NCBI GenBank assembly: GCA_035266685.1
Contig: DATFMX010000051.1
Location: forward strand, 1-15,796
From: VRUE01 sp035266685
GTDB lineage: Bacteria > Actinomycetota > Thermoleophilia > Solirubrobacterales > 70-9
DNA length: 15,796 nt
Reading direction: 5' to 3'
The position numbers and the translations under genes were made by a program. Below the pieces are notes generated by a model. The model ran no database searches, was not told the origin of the DNA, and was given only the letters and a program-made list of their open reading frames with translations. Of the stretch, positions 6,981 through 13,806 are shown piece after piece (position 1 is the stretch's first letter; each line of letters begins with the position of its first letter).

Positions 6981-7715
6981 TTGAATCTGATTCTCACCCT
7001 CAAAGAGCTCTGGCGCCGCCGCGTCCTGGTCGCCGTCTCGCTCGTCGCCGCCGCGGCGATATCGCTTCTCGCCATCTACCAGGTGACCCTCTTTCCCCCG
7101 TCGATCTCCCAGCGCCTGCACGTCAACGGACGCGGGTCGATCGAAATCCTCGTCGACTCGGCGCGCTCGCCGATCGCCAACGCCCGGCGCGACATCAGCG
7201 GCCTGACCGCCCGCGCCGGCGTCTTCGCCCGCTACATCGCGGGTGGGAACGTGGTCTCGCAGATCGCCAAGGCGAACGGGATCTCTCCCAGGCAGATCGA
7301 CGTCGCCGGGCCGCAGCCGCTGCCGGGGGAGGCGCCGGGGGCGAGCGGCGAAGCGCTGGAAATACACCCCTACGGGATCACGATCACCCAATCGGGCGAA
7401 CTGCCGATCCTCGCCGTCGCGACCCGCGCACCGACCGTAGAGGAGGCCCGGGGGCTCGCCGCCGCCGCGCCCGCGGCGATCAGCCGGGTGGTCAAATCGA
7501 TTCAGCGCCAGCAACGCACGCCGCTGAGCCAGCGGGTCGAGTTCCGCGTGCTGGGTCCGGCCAAGGCGGCCCCCGTCGACGCCGCCCTGGGGAAGAAGGT
7601 CGCGTTGCTCCTTTTCGTCGTCCTGCTGGCGCTCTGCATCACGGCGATCCTCGCGGTTCCGCGTCTGGTCTCGGCCTGGCATGCAGCCGAGCCGGAAGCG
7701 GCCGGGGAGTCCTGA
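6981..7715 (+). CDS. Wzz-like chain-length/polysaccharide co-polymerase protein, first of two
   Basis: This predicted membrane protein has a cytoplasmic N-terminus, a membrane helix (LVAVSLVAAAAISLLAIYQV), a large outer domain with FPPS just after it, and a second helix near the C-terminus (VALLLFVVLLALCITAILAV). This two-helix layout is that of Wzz/Wzc-type co-polymerases, which set chain length of surface polysaccharides. No tyrosine kinase domain is present. I prefer TTG 6981 (MNLILTLKELWRRR) because the next protein starts in the same way (MELARTLRTLWLRRR). GTG 6948 lies inside the palindrome and is the alternative. The two proteins share WRRR/WLRR, FPPS, the ILVD strand, VFAR and SQRVE.R.LG before the second helix. 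Sequence similarity to named Wzz members was not tested. Confidence 0.78.
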   Translation: MNLILTLKELWRRRVLVAVSLVAAAAISLLAIYQVTLFPPSISQRLHVNGRGSIEILVDSARSPIANARRDISGLTARAGVFARYIAGGNVVSQIAKANGISPRQIDVAGPQPLPGEAPGASGEALEIHPYGITITQSGELPILAVATRAPTVEEARGLAAAAPAAISRVVKSIQRQQRTPLSQRVEFRVLGPAKAAPVDAALGKKVALLLFVVLLALCITAILAVPRLVSAWHAAEPEAAGES

Positions 7716-7725
7716 GCGGACTCCG

Positions 7726-8565
7726 ATGGAGCTCGCCCGGACCCTGAGGACGCTCTGGCTTCGCCGGCGGCTGGTCGCCCTGGGCGCGCTGGTGGCGGTG
7801 ATCGCCGCCTTTCTCAGCATCTACCGGGTCGGTGTCTTCCCGCCGTCGCTGCACGCCCGCACGAACGTCTTCGCGTCGGCCTCCAGCCAGATCCTCGTCG
7901 ACACGCCGGACTCCGCCTTCGCCGACCTCTCCTACGACCTCGAATCGCTCGACACCCGGGCGACCGTCTTCGCCCGCTTCCTGGCGAGCCCCGCGGCGGT
8001 TGCGCTGATCGCCCGCGAAGCGAAGCTGCCCGTCGACGCGATCGAGGCCCAGGGCCCCTACGAACTCAACCTGCCCGAGGTCCAGCAGGCGCCGACGGCG
8101 GAGAAACGCAGCTCGCAGATCATCGGTGAGGGAGCGCTCTACCGCCTGCGCTTCGAGAACAACCCGTCGCTGCCGATTGTCTCGGTCTTCGCCCAGGCGC
8201 CCGGCCGCGACGAAGCGATCACCCTCGCCGCCGCCGTGCCGGCGGCCCTGCGCGGCTACATCGACCGGATTCAGGAACGCCAGCACACGCCGCGCTCGCA
8301 GCGGGTTGAGATAAGGCAGCTCGGCAAGGCCACCGGGGCCATCGTCAACGAGGGCGCCAACCTGCAGATCGCGGCGCTGGTGTTCATTGTCGTGCTCGGC
8401 GGCTGGTGCATGTTGCTGATTCCGGCGCGGACGATCGCCCGCGGCTGGCGCGAGCTGAGTGCCGACGAACGCCGCGGGGCGAACGGCTCCGGCGAGCGGC
8501 GCAACGGCCACCGGCGCGGCAAGGAGGCTCGCGGCGCCAGGCGCGAGCGTGAGCGGGCCGGTTGA
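7726..8565 (+). CDS. Wzz-like chain-length/polysaccharide co-polymerase protein, second of two
   Basis: This 279-residue protein begins at ATG 7726, 10 bases after the previous stop. An earlier in-frame ATG at 7681 overlaps that gene and adds a low-complexity leader. It has the same layout as its neighbour: a membrane helix after WLRRRLV (ALGALVAVIAAFLSIYRV), FPPS, an outer domain starting SSQILVDTPDSAFADL, the segment TPRSQRVEIRQLG, and a second helix (IAALVFIVVLGGWCMLLIPA). It carries a longer basic tail (ERRNGHRRGKEARGARRERE) that should lie in the cytoplasm. The pair is a diverged tandem duplication. The 3' end overlaps the start of the ligase gene, which supports one operon. Confidence 0.8.
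   Translation: MELARTLRTLWLRRRLVALGALVAVIAAFLSIYRVGVFPPSLHARTNVFASASSQILVDTPDSAFADLSYDLESLDTRATVFARFLASPAAVALIAREAKLPVDAIEAQGPYELNLPEVQQAPTAEKRSSQIIGEGALYRLRFENNPSLPIVSVFAQAPGRDEAITLAAAVPAALRGYIDRIQERQHTPRSQRVEIRQLGKATGAIVNEGANLQIAALVFIVVLGGWCMLLIPARTIARGWRELSADERRGANGSGERRNGHRRGKEARGARRERERAG
8521..8527 (+). promoter_or_regulatory. Possible ribosome binding site for the ligase gene
   Basis: AAGGAGG lies inside the end of the second Wzz-like gene. The first in-frame start after it is GTG 8549, 21 bases on, which is longer than usual, so the link is uncertain. Confidence 0.35.
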
Positions 8566-9970
8566 GATCGTGGCGAGCGCGCCGTCCTCCGACCTAACGC
8601 CGGCCGCGGACGCCTGGCCGCGCACCCGGCGGCCACTGCCATGGCTGATCGCCGGCTTCCTCGTCGCGCTCTTCCTGCTGCCGATCGACTCGATCCATCC
8701 GAAGGTCCCCCTGCCCTTCAGCTCCGACCTCGACCGCTTCCTCGTCGCCCTGATAGTCGCGGTCTGGGTCGCGGGCGCCCTGTTCGGCCGTCGCGAGAGC
8801 TTCGCGCGGCTGCGCCCGCGCGGCTGGGCAGCCGGGGTTCTCACCTTCCTCTTCCTCGCGGTCGCCAGCATCGCGGTCAACGTCGAACGGATCACCAACC
8901 TCGGCGAATGGGACGTGGCGCAGAAAAAACTGGCGGTCCTCTTCGCGCTGGCGGCGCTGTTCGCGGTGGTCGCCCTCACCCTGCGGGTCGCCGAGCTGCG
9001 GCCCTTCATGGCGCTGATCGTCGTCCTGGCGACGCTGACCGCCCTCGGCACGATCTACGAGAAGCAGACCGGCCACAACGTCTTCTATGAAACGGCCGGC
9101 AAAGTCTTCTCGCCGGTCGCCAACGTCGATCCGTCGCCGACCGAAATCGAACCCGCCTGGAACAAGGGCCGGCCGACGATCACCGGTCCGACCAGGCACG
9201 GGCTCTCCGTCACCTCGATCCTCAGCATGGCGCTGCCGTTCGCCGTTGTCCTGGGGGCGGTCGCGCCCACCCTGCGCCGCCGCCTCCCCTGGGTCGCCGC
9301 CGCCGGCGTCATCGTGCTCGGCGCCCTCGTCACCCAGCGCAAGTCAGGGGCGGTGATCCCGGCCTTCGTCCTGCTGGCGCTGTTCGCGCTGCGACCGCGC
9401 CAGCTCCTGCGGCTTGCTCCCTTCGGGATCGTCGCGCTGGCGTTGGCCCTGGCGGTCGCCCCGGGCGTGTTCAGCTCGGTGCAGGAGTTCGGTCACGCCG
9501 ACAGCCGTTCGTCAACCAAGGGCCGCACCTCGGACTATCCAGCGGTCGTACCCGACCTGTTGACCGACCCGATGCTGGGCCGCGGCTTCGGCACGCTCGA
9601 TTCGCAGAAAGCGGACACCTACAGGATCTTCGACAACGAGTATCTCGGCGAGGTATTCCAGGTGGGGATCCTCGGCCTGCTGGCGTTTCTGGCGATGGTC
9701 GTCGGGCCGCTGTTCGTCGTTCGCTCCGTCCTGCGCTCGGACAATCCCCTGCGGGGGCCGCCGGCGCTCGCTGCCGGAGCCGGGTGTCTGGCCTTCGGCG
9801 TCGCCACCGCTCTATACGACATCCTCAGCTTTCCCCAGGCGCCCTACCTGTTCTTCGTGATGGCGGCGATGTGCGTCTGCGCCGCCTCGGTGGAAGTGCC
9901 GGCGGCGGAGCTCGAGCGCCGACGGGTCGGGCTCGGCCCCTACCAGCTGACGCCGGAGGGCTTGCGGTAG
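8549..9970 (+). CDS. O-antigen ligase/polymerase family membrane protein (Wzy/WaaL type)
   Basis: This is a polytopic membrane protein with about ten or more hydrophobic helices, the first at PLPWLIAGFLVALFLLPIDS. A conserved block in the second half includes GPTRHGLSVTSILSMALPFA, QRKSGAVIPAF, GRTSDYPAVVPDLLTDPMLG, then GRGFGT and FDNEYLGEVFQVGILGLLAF. The pattern 'R-T-D...P..G.GFG....DNEYL....-GILGL' is typical of the Wzy_C domain, whose members join polysaccharide repeat units or attach chains. GTG 8549 overlaps the previous gene by 17 bases. GTG 8570 is an alternative, and the frame is open from 8459. The neighbouring co-polymerase genes favour a polymerase role. The last codons (YQLTPEGLR) overlap the end of the beta-helix gene on the other strand. 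Confidence 0.88.
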   Translation: MSGPVEIVASAPSSDLTPAADAWPRTRRPLPWLIAGFLVALFLLPIDSIHPKVPLPFSSDLDRFLVALIVAVWVAGALFGRRESFARLRPRGWAAGVLTFLFLAVASIAVNVERITNLGEWDVAQKKLAVLFALAALFAVVALTLRVAELRPFMALIVVLATLTALGTIYEKQTGHNVFYETAGKVFSPVANVDPSPTEIEPAWNKGRPTITGPTRHGLSVTSILSMALPFAVVLGAVAPTLRRRLPWVAAAGVIVLGALVTQRKSGAVIPAFVLLALFALRPRQLLRLAPFGIVALALALAVAPGVFSSVQEFGHADSRSSTKGRTSDYPAVVPDLLTDPMLGRGFGTLDSQKADTYRIFDNEYLGEVFQVGILGLLAFLAMVVGPLFVVRSVLRSDNPLRGPPALAAGAGCLAFGVATALYDILSFPQAPYLFFVMAAMCVCAASVEVPAAELERRRVGLGPYQLTPEGLR

Positions 9971-9978
9971 CCGATCGG
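9940..9978. repeat. 39-bp convergent-overlap repeat, copy A
   Basis: This segment encodes YQLTPEGLR-stop on the plus strand and PIGYRKPSGVSW-stop on the minus strand. It matches 12074-12112 at 36 of 39 bases. The three differences are silent on both strands, because third codon positions of the two frames coincide. Confidence 0.9.
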
Positions 9979-11976
9979 CTGTCCGCCGGACGTCGTGCAG
10001 TTCGCCGAGGTGCAGTTGCCGTTCGCCCCGAGGGTGACCGCGTTGGGGGTCCCCCAGATGTTCTGCGAGAAGGTCGCGGCGCTCGCTGAGCCGTCCTGGG
10101 CGAAGCCGCCGTCGGGGTCGACGGCGATGTTGCGTTCGACCCTGTTGCCCGAGCCGGAGTCGCAGTCCCACTCGAAGCCGGGGAAGCCATTGAACGCGAG
10201 GCCGCCTTCGACCCAGGTGTTGTTGCGAATCGTGATGTTTGAGCGTGAGGTGCCGCCCGTGCCCAGTCCGCAGATCTCGGTTCGTCCCTGGGCGATTTCG
10301 ATCAGGTTGTTTTCGTAGATCAGCGAGGCCATCTCGCCGCCGTGGATGTAGGTGGAGCCGGAGTTGGCGGTCGAGCTGCCTTCGTAGTAGCCCTGGTGGT
10401 GGAGCCAGTTATTGGTGATCCGCAAGTTCGACCCGTTGCCGGTGATCTGGATGTTGTCGGAGTGCTCGCTGGAGCCGGGGTTGCGGCCGACCGGGCCGAT
10501 CTCGTTGCGGTCGATCAGGACGTCTTGGCCGCCCACGCCCTGAAAGCCGTCGGCGGCGATGTCGTGCACCCTGTTGCCGACGAAGCGCAGGCGGTTGAGC
10601 GTGCCGTAGCAGCGACAGCCGTAGCCCGTGTTGCCGGAGTTGTCGGCGCGGGTCCAGCCGATGTCATTGCCTTCGATCGCCACATCGTTGTTGGTTTCCG
10701 GCATGAAGATCAGCTGGTCGAGGACGCGGTCGGACTGGGTGCCGCCGATCGTGTTGCCGAGCAGCCGGGTGCGGTGCGAGCCGCGCATTTCGATCGAGCG
10801 GAAGCGGGCGCCCTCGATCGTCAGGTCGGTGGTCGAGTCGAGGTCGATCGCTCCCATCGAGCCGCCTTCGGTGGATATGATCGCTGGCCGCGACCCCAGG
10901 TCGCTGAGGTTCACGTCGCCCACATCGGCGGTCACGCAGACGTCGTCGCCGCTCTGCACGGCGGAGCGGACCTGCGCCGCGCTCGTCGCCGTCGTGGCGC
11001 CGCCGACACAGCCTGACGAGGAGGGCGGAGGCGGCGGTTCGCTTTCGGGTTCTTCCGCGGGTTCTTCTTCCGCCGGTTCTTCTTCCGCGGGAGGTTCTTC
11101 CTCTTCGGGAGGTTCGGTCGGCGGCGCCTCGCTGACGGTAAAGGAGCGCCTGTTCGAGTCGGAGCTGCCGGTGCTGTCTTCCACCGTGAGGCGCACGTAT
11201 TTGGTTCCGGACGATTCGAAGGTGAACTCGATCTCGCAGCCGCTCCGCGTCTGGAAGACCGTGCTGCCGCTCTGGTTCTCGAATGACCACGTACAGGCGA
11301 GGGGCGCCGCGCCCGTGGAGGCCGTGCCGTCGAGCGTCACCGGCGTGCCGACCTGCACCGCCGTGGGCGTCGCCCAGACCGCCTTTACCGGTTCGACTGG
11401 CGGGGCTGGTGGCGATTCGCCTTCGCCTTCGCCTTCCTCTTCGCCGCCAGGCGCTTCGGGTGCCGGCGGTTCCGCTCCAGGGCCCTCTTCCTCGGGCGGT
11501 TCTTCGACAGGCGGTTCCTCGATCGGAGGCCCCGGCGCGCCGGGGAAGCTCAGCGGGTCGAGCGGGTCGGTGCCCGCGGCGATCTCCTCGCCGTCCTTGA
11601 AGCCGTCACGATCGGTGTCGGCGCGACGCGGATTGGTCTTCGTGCGTCGCACCTCGGTCCAGTCCGAGAGGCCGTCGCGATCGGTGTCCTTGCGGTGGGG
11701 GTTGGTTCTGCTGCGCCGATGCTCGAACCGGTTGGGCAGCCCGTCTCCGTCGCTGTCCCGCTTCAGCTTGCCGCGCGTGTGGCGGCGAACGCCCCGCGTG
11801 TGGTGGCGAAGCCGCAGGTGCGGCGCTGCCGGGGCGAGGAAGAGGTCGGCGACGGAGAAGCGCAGCGCGGACCGGGCGAGAGCGGGGGACTGGAGGGCGA
11901 CGAGGGCGACGACGGCGAGGGCGACGCAACAGGCGATCGACCGGAGCGCTCTTCCACTGTGGCGGAAACCGAGCAT
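9940..11976 (-). CDS. Secreted TSP3-like / PKD-like / parallel beta-helix protein
   Basis: This 678-residue protein starts with a signal peptide (RSIACCVALAVVALVALQSP, cut near ALA-RS). Residues 73-140 hold three calcium-binding TSP3-like units (DSDGDGLPNRFE, DTDRDGLSDWTE, DTDRDGFKDGEE), each followed by RTNP or GTDP. A Pro/Glu linker (145-195) leads to a PKD-like beta sandwich (about 198-283: VQVGTPVTLDGTAST, then KYVRLTVEDS). A second acidic linker (284-318) precedes a right-handed parallel beta-helix (about 325-665), with repeating turns such as LTIEGARFRSIEMRG, VAIEGNDIGW, LRFVGNRVHDI, VLIDRNEIG, LRITNNWLHH and ITIRNNTWVEG. Beta-helix folds are common in polysaccharide lyases, epimerases and surface adhesins, but I see no catalytic set that would choose. 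The ligase gene converges on it and the two coding regions overlap by 31 bases. Confidence 0.88.
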   Translation of the reverse strand: MLGFRHSGRALRSIACCVALAVVALVALQSPALARSALRFSVADLFLAPAAPHLRLRHHTRGVRRHTRGKLKRDSDGDGLPNRFEHRRSRTNPHRKDTDRDGLSDWTEVRRTKTNPRRADTDRDGFKDGEEIAAGTDPLDPLSFPGAPGPPIEEPPVEEPPEEEGPGAEPPAPEAPGGEEEGEGEGESPPAPPVEPVKAVWATPTAVQVGTPVTLDGTASTGAAPLACTWSFENQSGSTVFQTRSGCEIEFTFESSGTKYVRLTVEDSTGSSDSNRRSFTVSEAPPTEPPEEEEPPAEEEPAEEEPAEEPESEPPPPPSSSGCVGGATTATSAAQVRSAVQSGDDVCVTADVGDVNLSDLGSRPAIISTEGGSMGAIDLDSTTDLTIEGARFRSIEMRGSHRTRLLGNTIGGTQSDRVLDQLIFMPETNNDVAIEGNDIGWTRADNSGNTGYGCRCYGTLNRLRFVGNRVHDIAADGFQGVGGQDVLIDRNEIGPVGRNPGSSEHSDNIQITGNGSNLRITNNWLHHQGYYEGSSTANSGSTYIHGGEMASLIYENNLIEIAQGRTEICGLGTGGTSRSNITIRNNTWVEGGLAFNGFPGFEWDCDSGSGNRVERNIAVDPDGGFAQDGSASAATFSQNIWGTPNAVTLGANGNCTSANCTTSGGQPIGYRKPSGVSW
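11030..11130. repeat. Low-complexity repeat encoding a Glu/Pro linker
   Basis: Short units built on GGTTCTTCTTCCGC are iterated. On the minus strand they encode PAEEEPAEEEPAEEPESE-type sequence between the PKD-like and beta-helix domains. Such tracts expand and contract easily. Confidence 0.7.
11400..11540. repeat. Low-complexity repeat encoding the first Pro/Glu/Gly linker
   Basis: Short repeats rich in TTCGCC and GGCGGTTC encode EEPPVEEPPEEEGPGAEPP and GGEEEGEGEGES on the minus strand, between the TSP3-like units and the PKD-like domain. Confidence 0.65.
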
Positions 11977-12054
11977 CGATGCCCGGATCGGGCGCTAATT
12001 GCCGCTCCATCACTTTGGGACGGTTTGGTTGGACGAATGACCGACCGCGGCTCT

Positions 12055-12074
12055 GCCGGCGGGTTCCCGCCGGC
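12055..12074. terminator. Hairpin at the end of the beta-helix pseudogene
   Basis: GCCGGCGGG and CCCGCCGGC form a 9-bp inverted repeat around TT, directly behind the pseudogene stop on the minus strand. No T run follows, so a terminator role is only possible. It also lies in the leader region of the intact beta-helix gene. Confidence 0.4.
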
Positions 12075-12112
12075 TACCAGCTCACACCCGAGGGCTTGCG
12101 GTAGCCGATCGG
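12074..12112. repeat. 39-bp convergent-overlap repeat, copy B
   Basis: It encodes the same peptides as copy A at 9940-9978, PIGYRKPSGVSW-stop (minus) and YQLTPEGLR-stop (plus), with three silent differences. No ligase gene precedes it on the plus strand here, so it was carried in by duplication. Confidence 0.9.
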
Positions 12113-12549
12113 TTCCTGCCCGGCCGGGATCGGGCGCCGGCGATCCGGGCGGCGCATCCGGGGGTGCTCGCCGGGTCGCGCGGGTTCGATCGGGCGGCGA
12201 CCTCCCCGCCGTCGGCGAAGCCGTCCCCGTCGCTGTCGGCCCTGCGGGGGCTCGTCCTCGTCCGCCTCAGCTCGACCCAGTTCGAGAGGCCATCGCCATC
12301 GGTGTCGCGGCGACGGGGGTTGGTCCTCGTGCGCCTGACCTCGGTCCAGTCCGAGAGGCGGTCGCGGTCGCTGTCGCGCCTCGCCCGGCCCCTGGTGTGG
12401 TGTGGGTGCCGATCGCGTGGCACGAAGGGAGCGACGATTCGACGGCGAGCGCGAACTGGAACGAGGGCCTGGCGTGGGCCGGGGGTGGCAGGTCGGTGAG
12501 CACGATCGCAGCGGCGAGCGGGCCGCAGAGGATGGGCCCGATCGTTCCC
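12074..12549 (-). pseudogene. Frameshifted, internally deleted paralogue of the TSP3/beta-helix protein
   Basis: Three pieces of one protein lie in three different frames. First, a signal-peptide-like part (GPILCGPLAAAIVLTDLPPP, then AHARPSFQFALAVESS) ends near 12395; it resembles ALARSALRFSVADLF of the intact neighbour. Second, from about 12402 to 12165, the shared HHTRG is followed by TSP3-like units DSDRDRLSDWTEVRRTRTNP, DTDGDGLSNWVELRRTRTSP and DSDGDGFADGGEVAARSNP. Third, from about 12121, the tail GQEPIGYRKPSGVSW. The PKD-like domain, acidic linkers and beta-helix (over 500 codons) are missing, and no start codon is available in the signal-peptide frame. It was therefore a second gene of the same family that decayed. 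Confidence 0.8.
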
Positions 12550-12560
12550 CCATCCGGATG

Positions 12561-13805
12561 TCAGCTGGGGACCGGGGTGGTGAGCAGCCTCTGCAGGATC
12601 TCCCGGCGGCTCGCCCGGGCCGGTCCCATCGCCAGCGCCCGCGAGTAGGCCGCGAGCAGCGAGCGTTCCTGGTGCTCCCAGGCGAGCACCTGCTCGACCC
12701 GCTCGCGACCGGCCGCGCCCATCGCCGCGCGACGATCCGGGTCGTCGAGCAGCGCGGACAGCGCGTCGGCGAAGCCCGCGTGGTCGCCGGGCGCGACGAA
12801 GACCGCCGCCTCGCCGGCCCCGAAGCGCGACTCGGCGAGGTCGAAGGAGACCATCGGTCGCGACATCGCCATGTACTCGGAGAGCTTGACCATCGAGGAG
12901 ACGTCGTTGAGCGGGTTGCTCGGGTCGGGGGCGAGGCAGACGTCGGAGCTCGAGAGCACCCGGCCGATCGTCTCGTGCTCGACCCAGCCGCTGAACTCGA
13001 CGCACTCGGCGAGGCCGAGGTTCTCGGTGAGCGCCCGCATCTCGTCGAGCACGTCGCCGTCGCCCATGAAGACCGCGTGCCAGTCACGCCGCCGGGAGTG
13101 CAGCTCGGCCAGCGCGAGCAGCGCTTCGTCGACGCCGTCCTGCGGGCCCATCACGCCGACGTAGCTGAGCAGGAAGCGCTTGCCGCGCTTCAGCGAGTCG
13201 TCGGGCGCGCTCGGCACGAACCTGGTCAGGTCCGGCCCCGTGCGCACGACCGCGACGTCGCCAGGGTCGCGCCGGCCGCGCTCGATCGCGACCCGGCGGT
13301 AGGAGTCGTTGACCGAGAGCACGACGTCGGCGCTGCGGAAGGCGACCTGCTCGGCAGCCAGCGTCAGCCTGTGCAGCAGGCCGCCGCCGAAGCGGGTCAG
13401 GTAGAGCTCCGGCGTGAGGTCGTGGTGGTCGAAGACGAAGCGGGCGCCGCGGCGACGCAGCGCGAGCGCCGCCAGCAGCAGGAAGTCGGGCGGGCTGCAG
13501 GCGTGGACGAGGTCGAAGGGGCGCTCGCGGGCGAGCCGGCGGGCGAGCCGGCGCATGCTCCACAGCGCCGCGAGGTACTCGACCGCATAGCCGATCGCGC
13601 CCTCGCCGCCGCCGCGGGGCCGGTAGCGGTGAATCTCGACGCCGTCGATCCGCTCGAACGCCTCGCGGTCGCGGCTCTCGCCGGTCGGGCAGATCGCGGT
13701 CACCTCGTAGCCGGCCCTGGTCAGCGCGGTCGCCTGGTTCCAGACATGGCGGTCCGAGGGGAGCGGCTCGTTCTGTAGCAGGATGAGGACGCGTTCGCCG
13801 GCCAT
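12561..13805 (-). CDS. Glycosyltransferase family 4 (GT-B) protein
   Basis: This 414-residue cytoplasmic or membrane-associated enzyme probably moves a sugar from a nucleotide sugar to a growing repeat unit. ATG 13805 begins the usual GT4 N-terminus MAGERVLILLQNEPLPSDRH with WNQATALTRAGYEVTAICPT. The frame is open to 14039, but that part overlaps the previous gene. The N-terminal domain includes FDLVHACSPPDFLLLAALAL, FVFDHHDLTPELY and VVLSVNDSYRRVAIERG. The C-terminal domain includes FLLSYVGVMGPQDGVDEALL, WHAVFMGDGDVLDEMRALTE, VCLAPDPSNPLNDVSSMVKL followed by SEYMAMSRPMVSFDL, which bind the donor in relatives. The first Glu of the classical E-x7-E motif is not obvious, while the second (KLSE) is. 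The start codon follows the deacetylase stop with one base between (TGAGATG), so translation is coupled. Confidence 0.9.
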   Translation of the reverse strand: MAGERVLILLQNEPLPSDRHVWNQATALTRAGYEVTAICPTGESRDREAFERIDGVEIHRYRPRGGGEGAIGYAVEYLAALWSMRRLARRLARERPFDLVHACSPPDFLLLAALALRRRGARFVFDHHDLTPELYLTRFGGGLLHRLTLAAEQVAFRSADVVLSVNDSYRRVAIERGRRDPGDVAVVRTGPDLTRFVPSAPDDSLKRGKRFLLSYVGVMGPQDGVDEALLALAELHSRRRDWHAVFMGDGDVLDEMRALTENLGLAECVEFSGWVEHETIGRVLSSSDVCLAPDPSNPLNDVSSMVKLSEYMAMSRPMVSFDLAESRFGAGEAAVFVAPGDHAGFADALSALLDDPDRRAAMGAAGRERVEQVLAWEHQERSLLAAYSRALAMGPARASRREILQRLLTTPVPS

Positions 13806-13806
13806 C

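Noticed and set aside
11030..11540. Short iterated units, considered as a CRISPR array or tandem-repeat locus
   Set aside because: Units are short, irregular and without spacers; they encode acidic linkers in frame.
11606..12013. Minus-strand frame starting MMERQLAPDPGIDARF
   Set aside because: It overlaps the signal peptide and TSP3-like part of the beta-helix gene in another frame and is Arg/Pro-rich without any motif.
12000..12073. GGAAC followed by a GTC-containing element on the minus strand, as an ECF-type promoter for the beta-helix gene
   Set aside because: Spacing and -10 do not fit the usual GGAAC-N16-CGTC pattern, and the GGAAC falls in the hairpin loop and stem.
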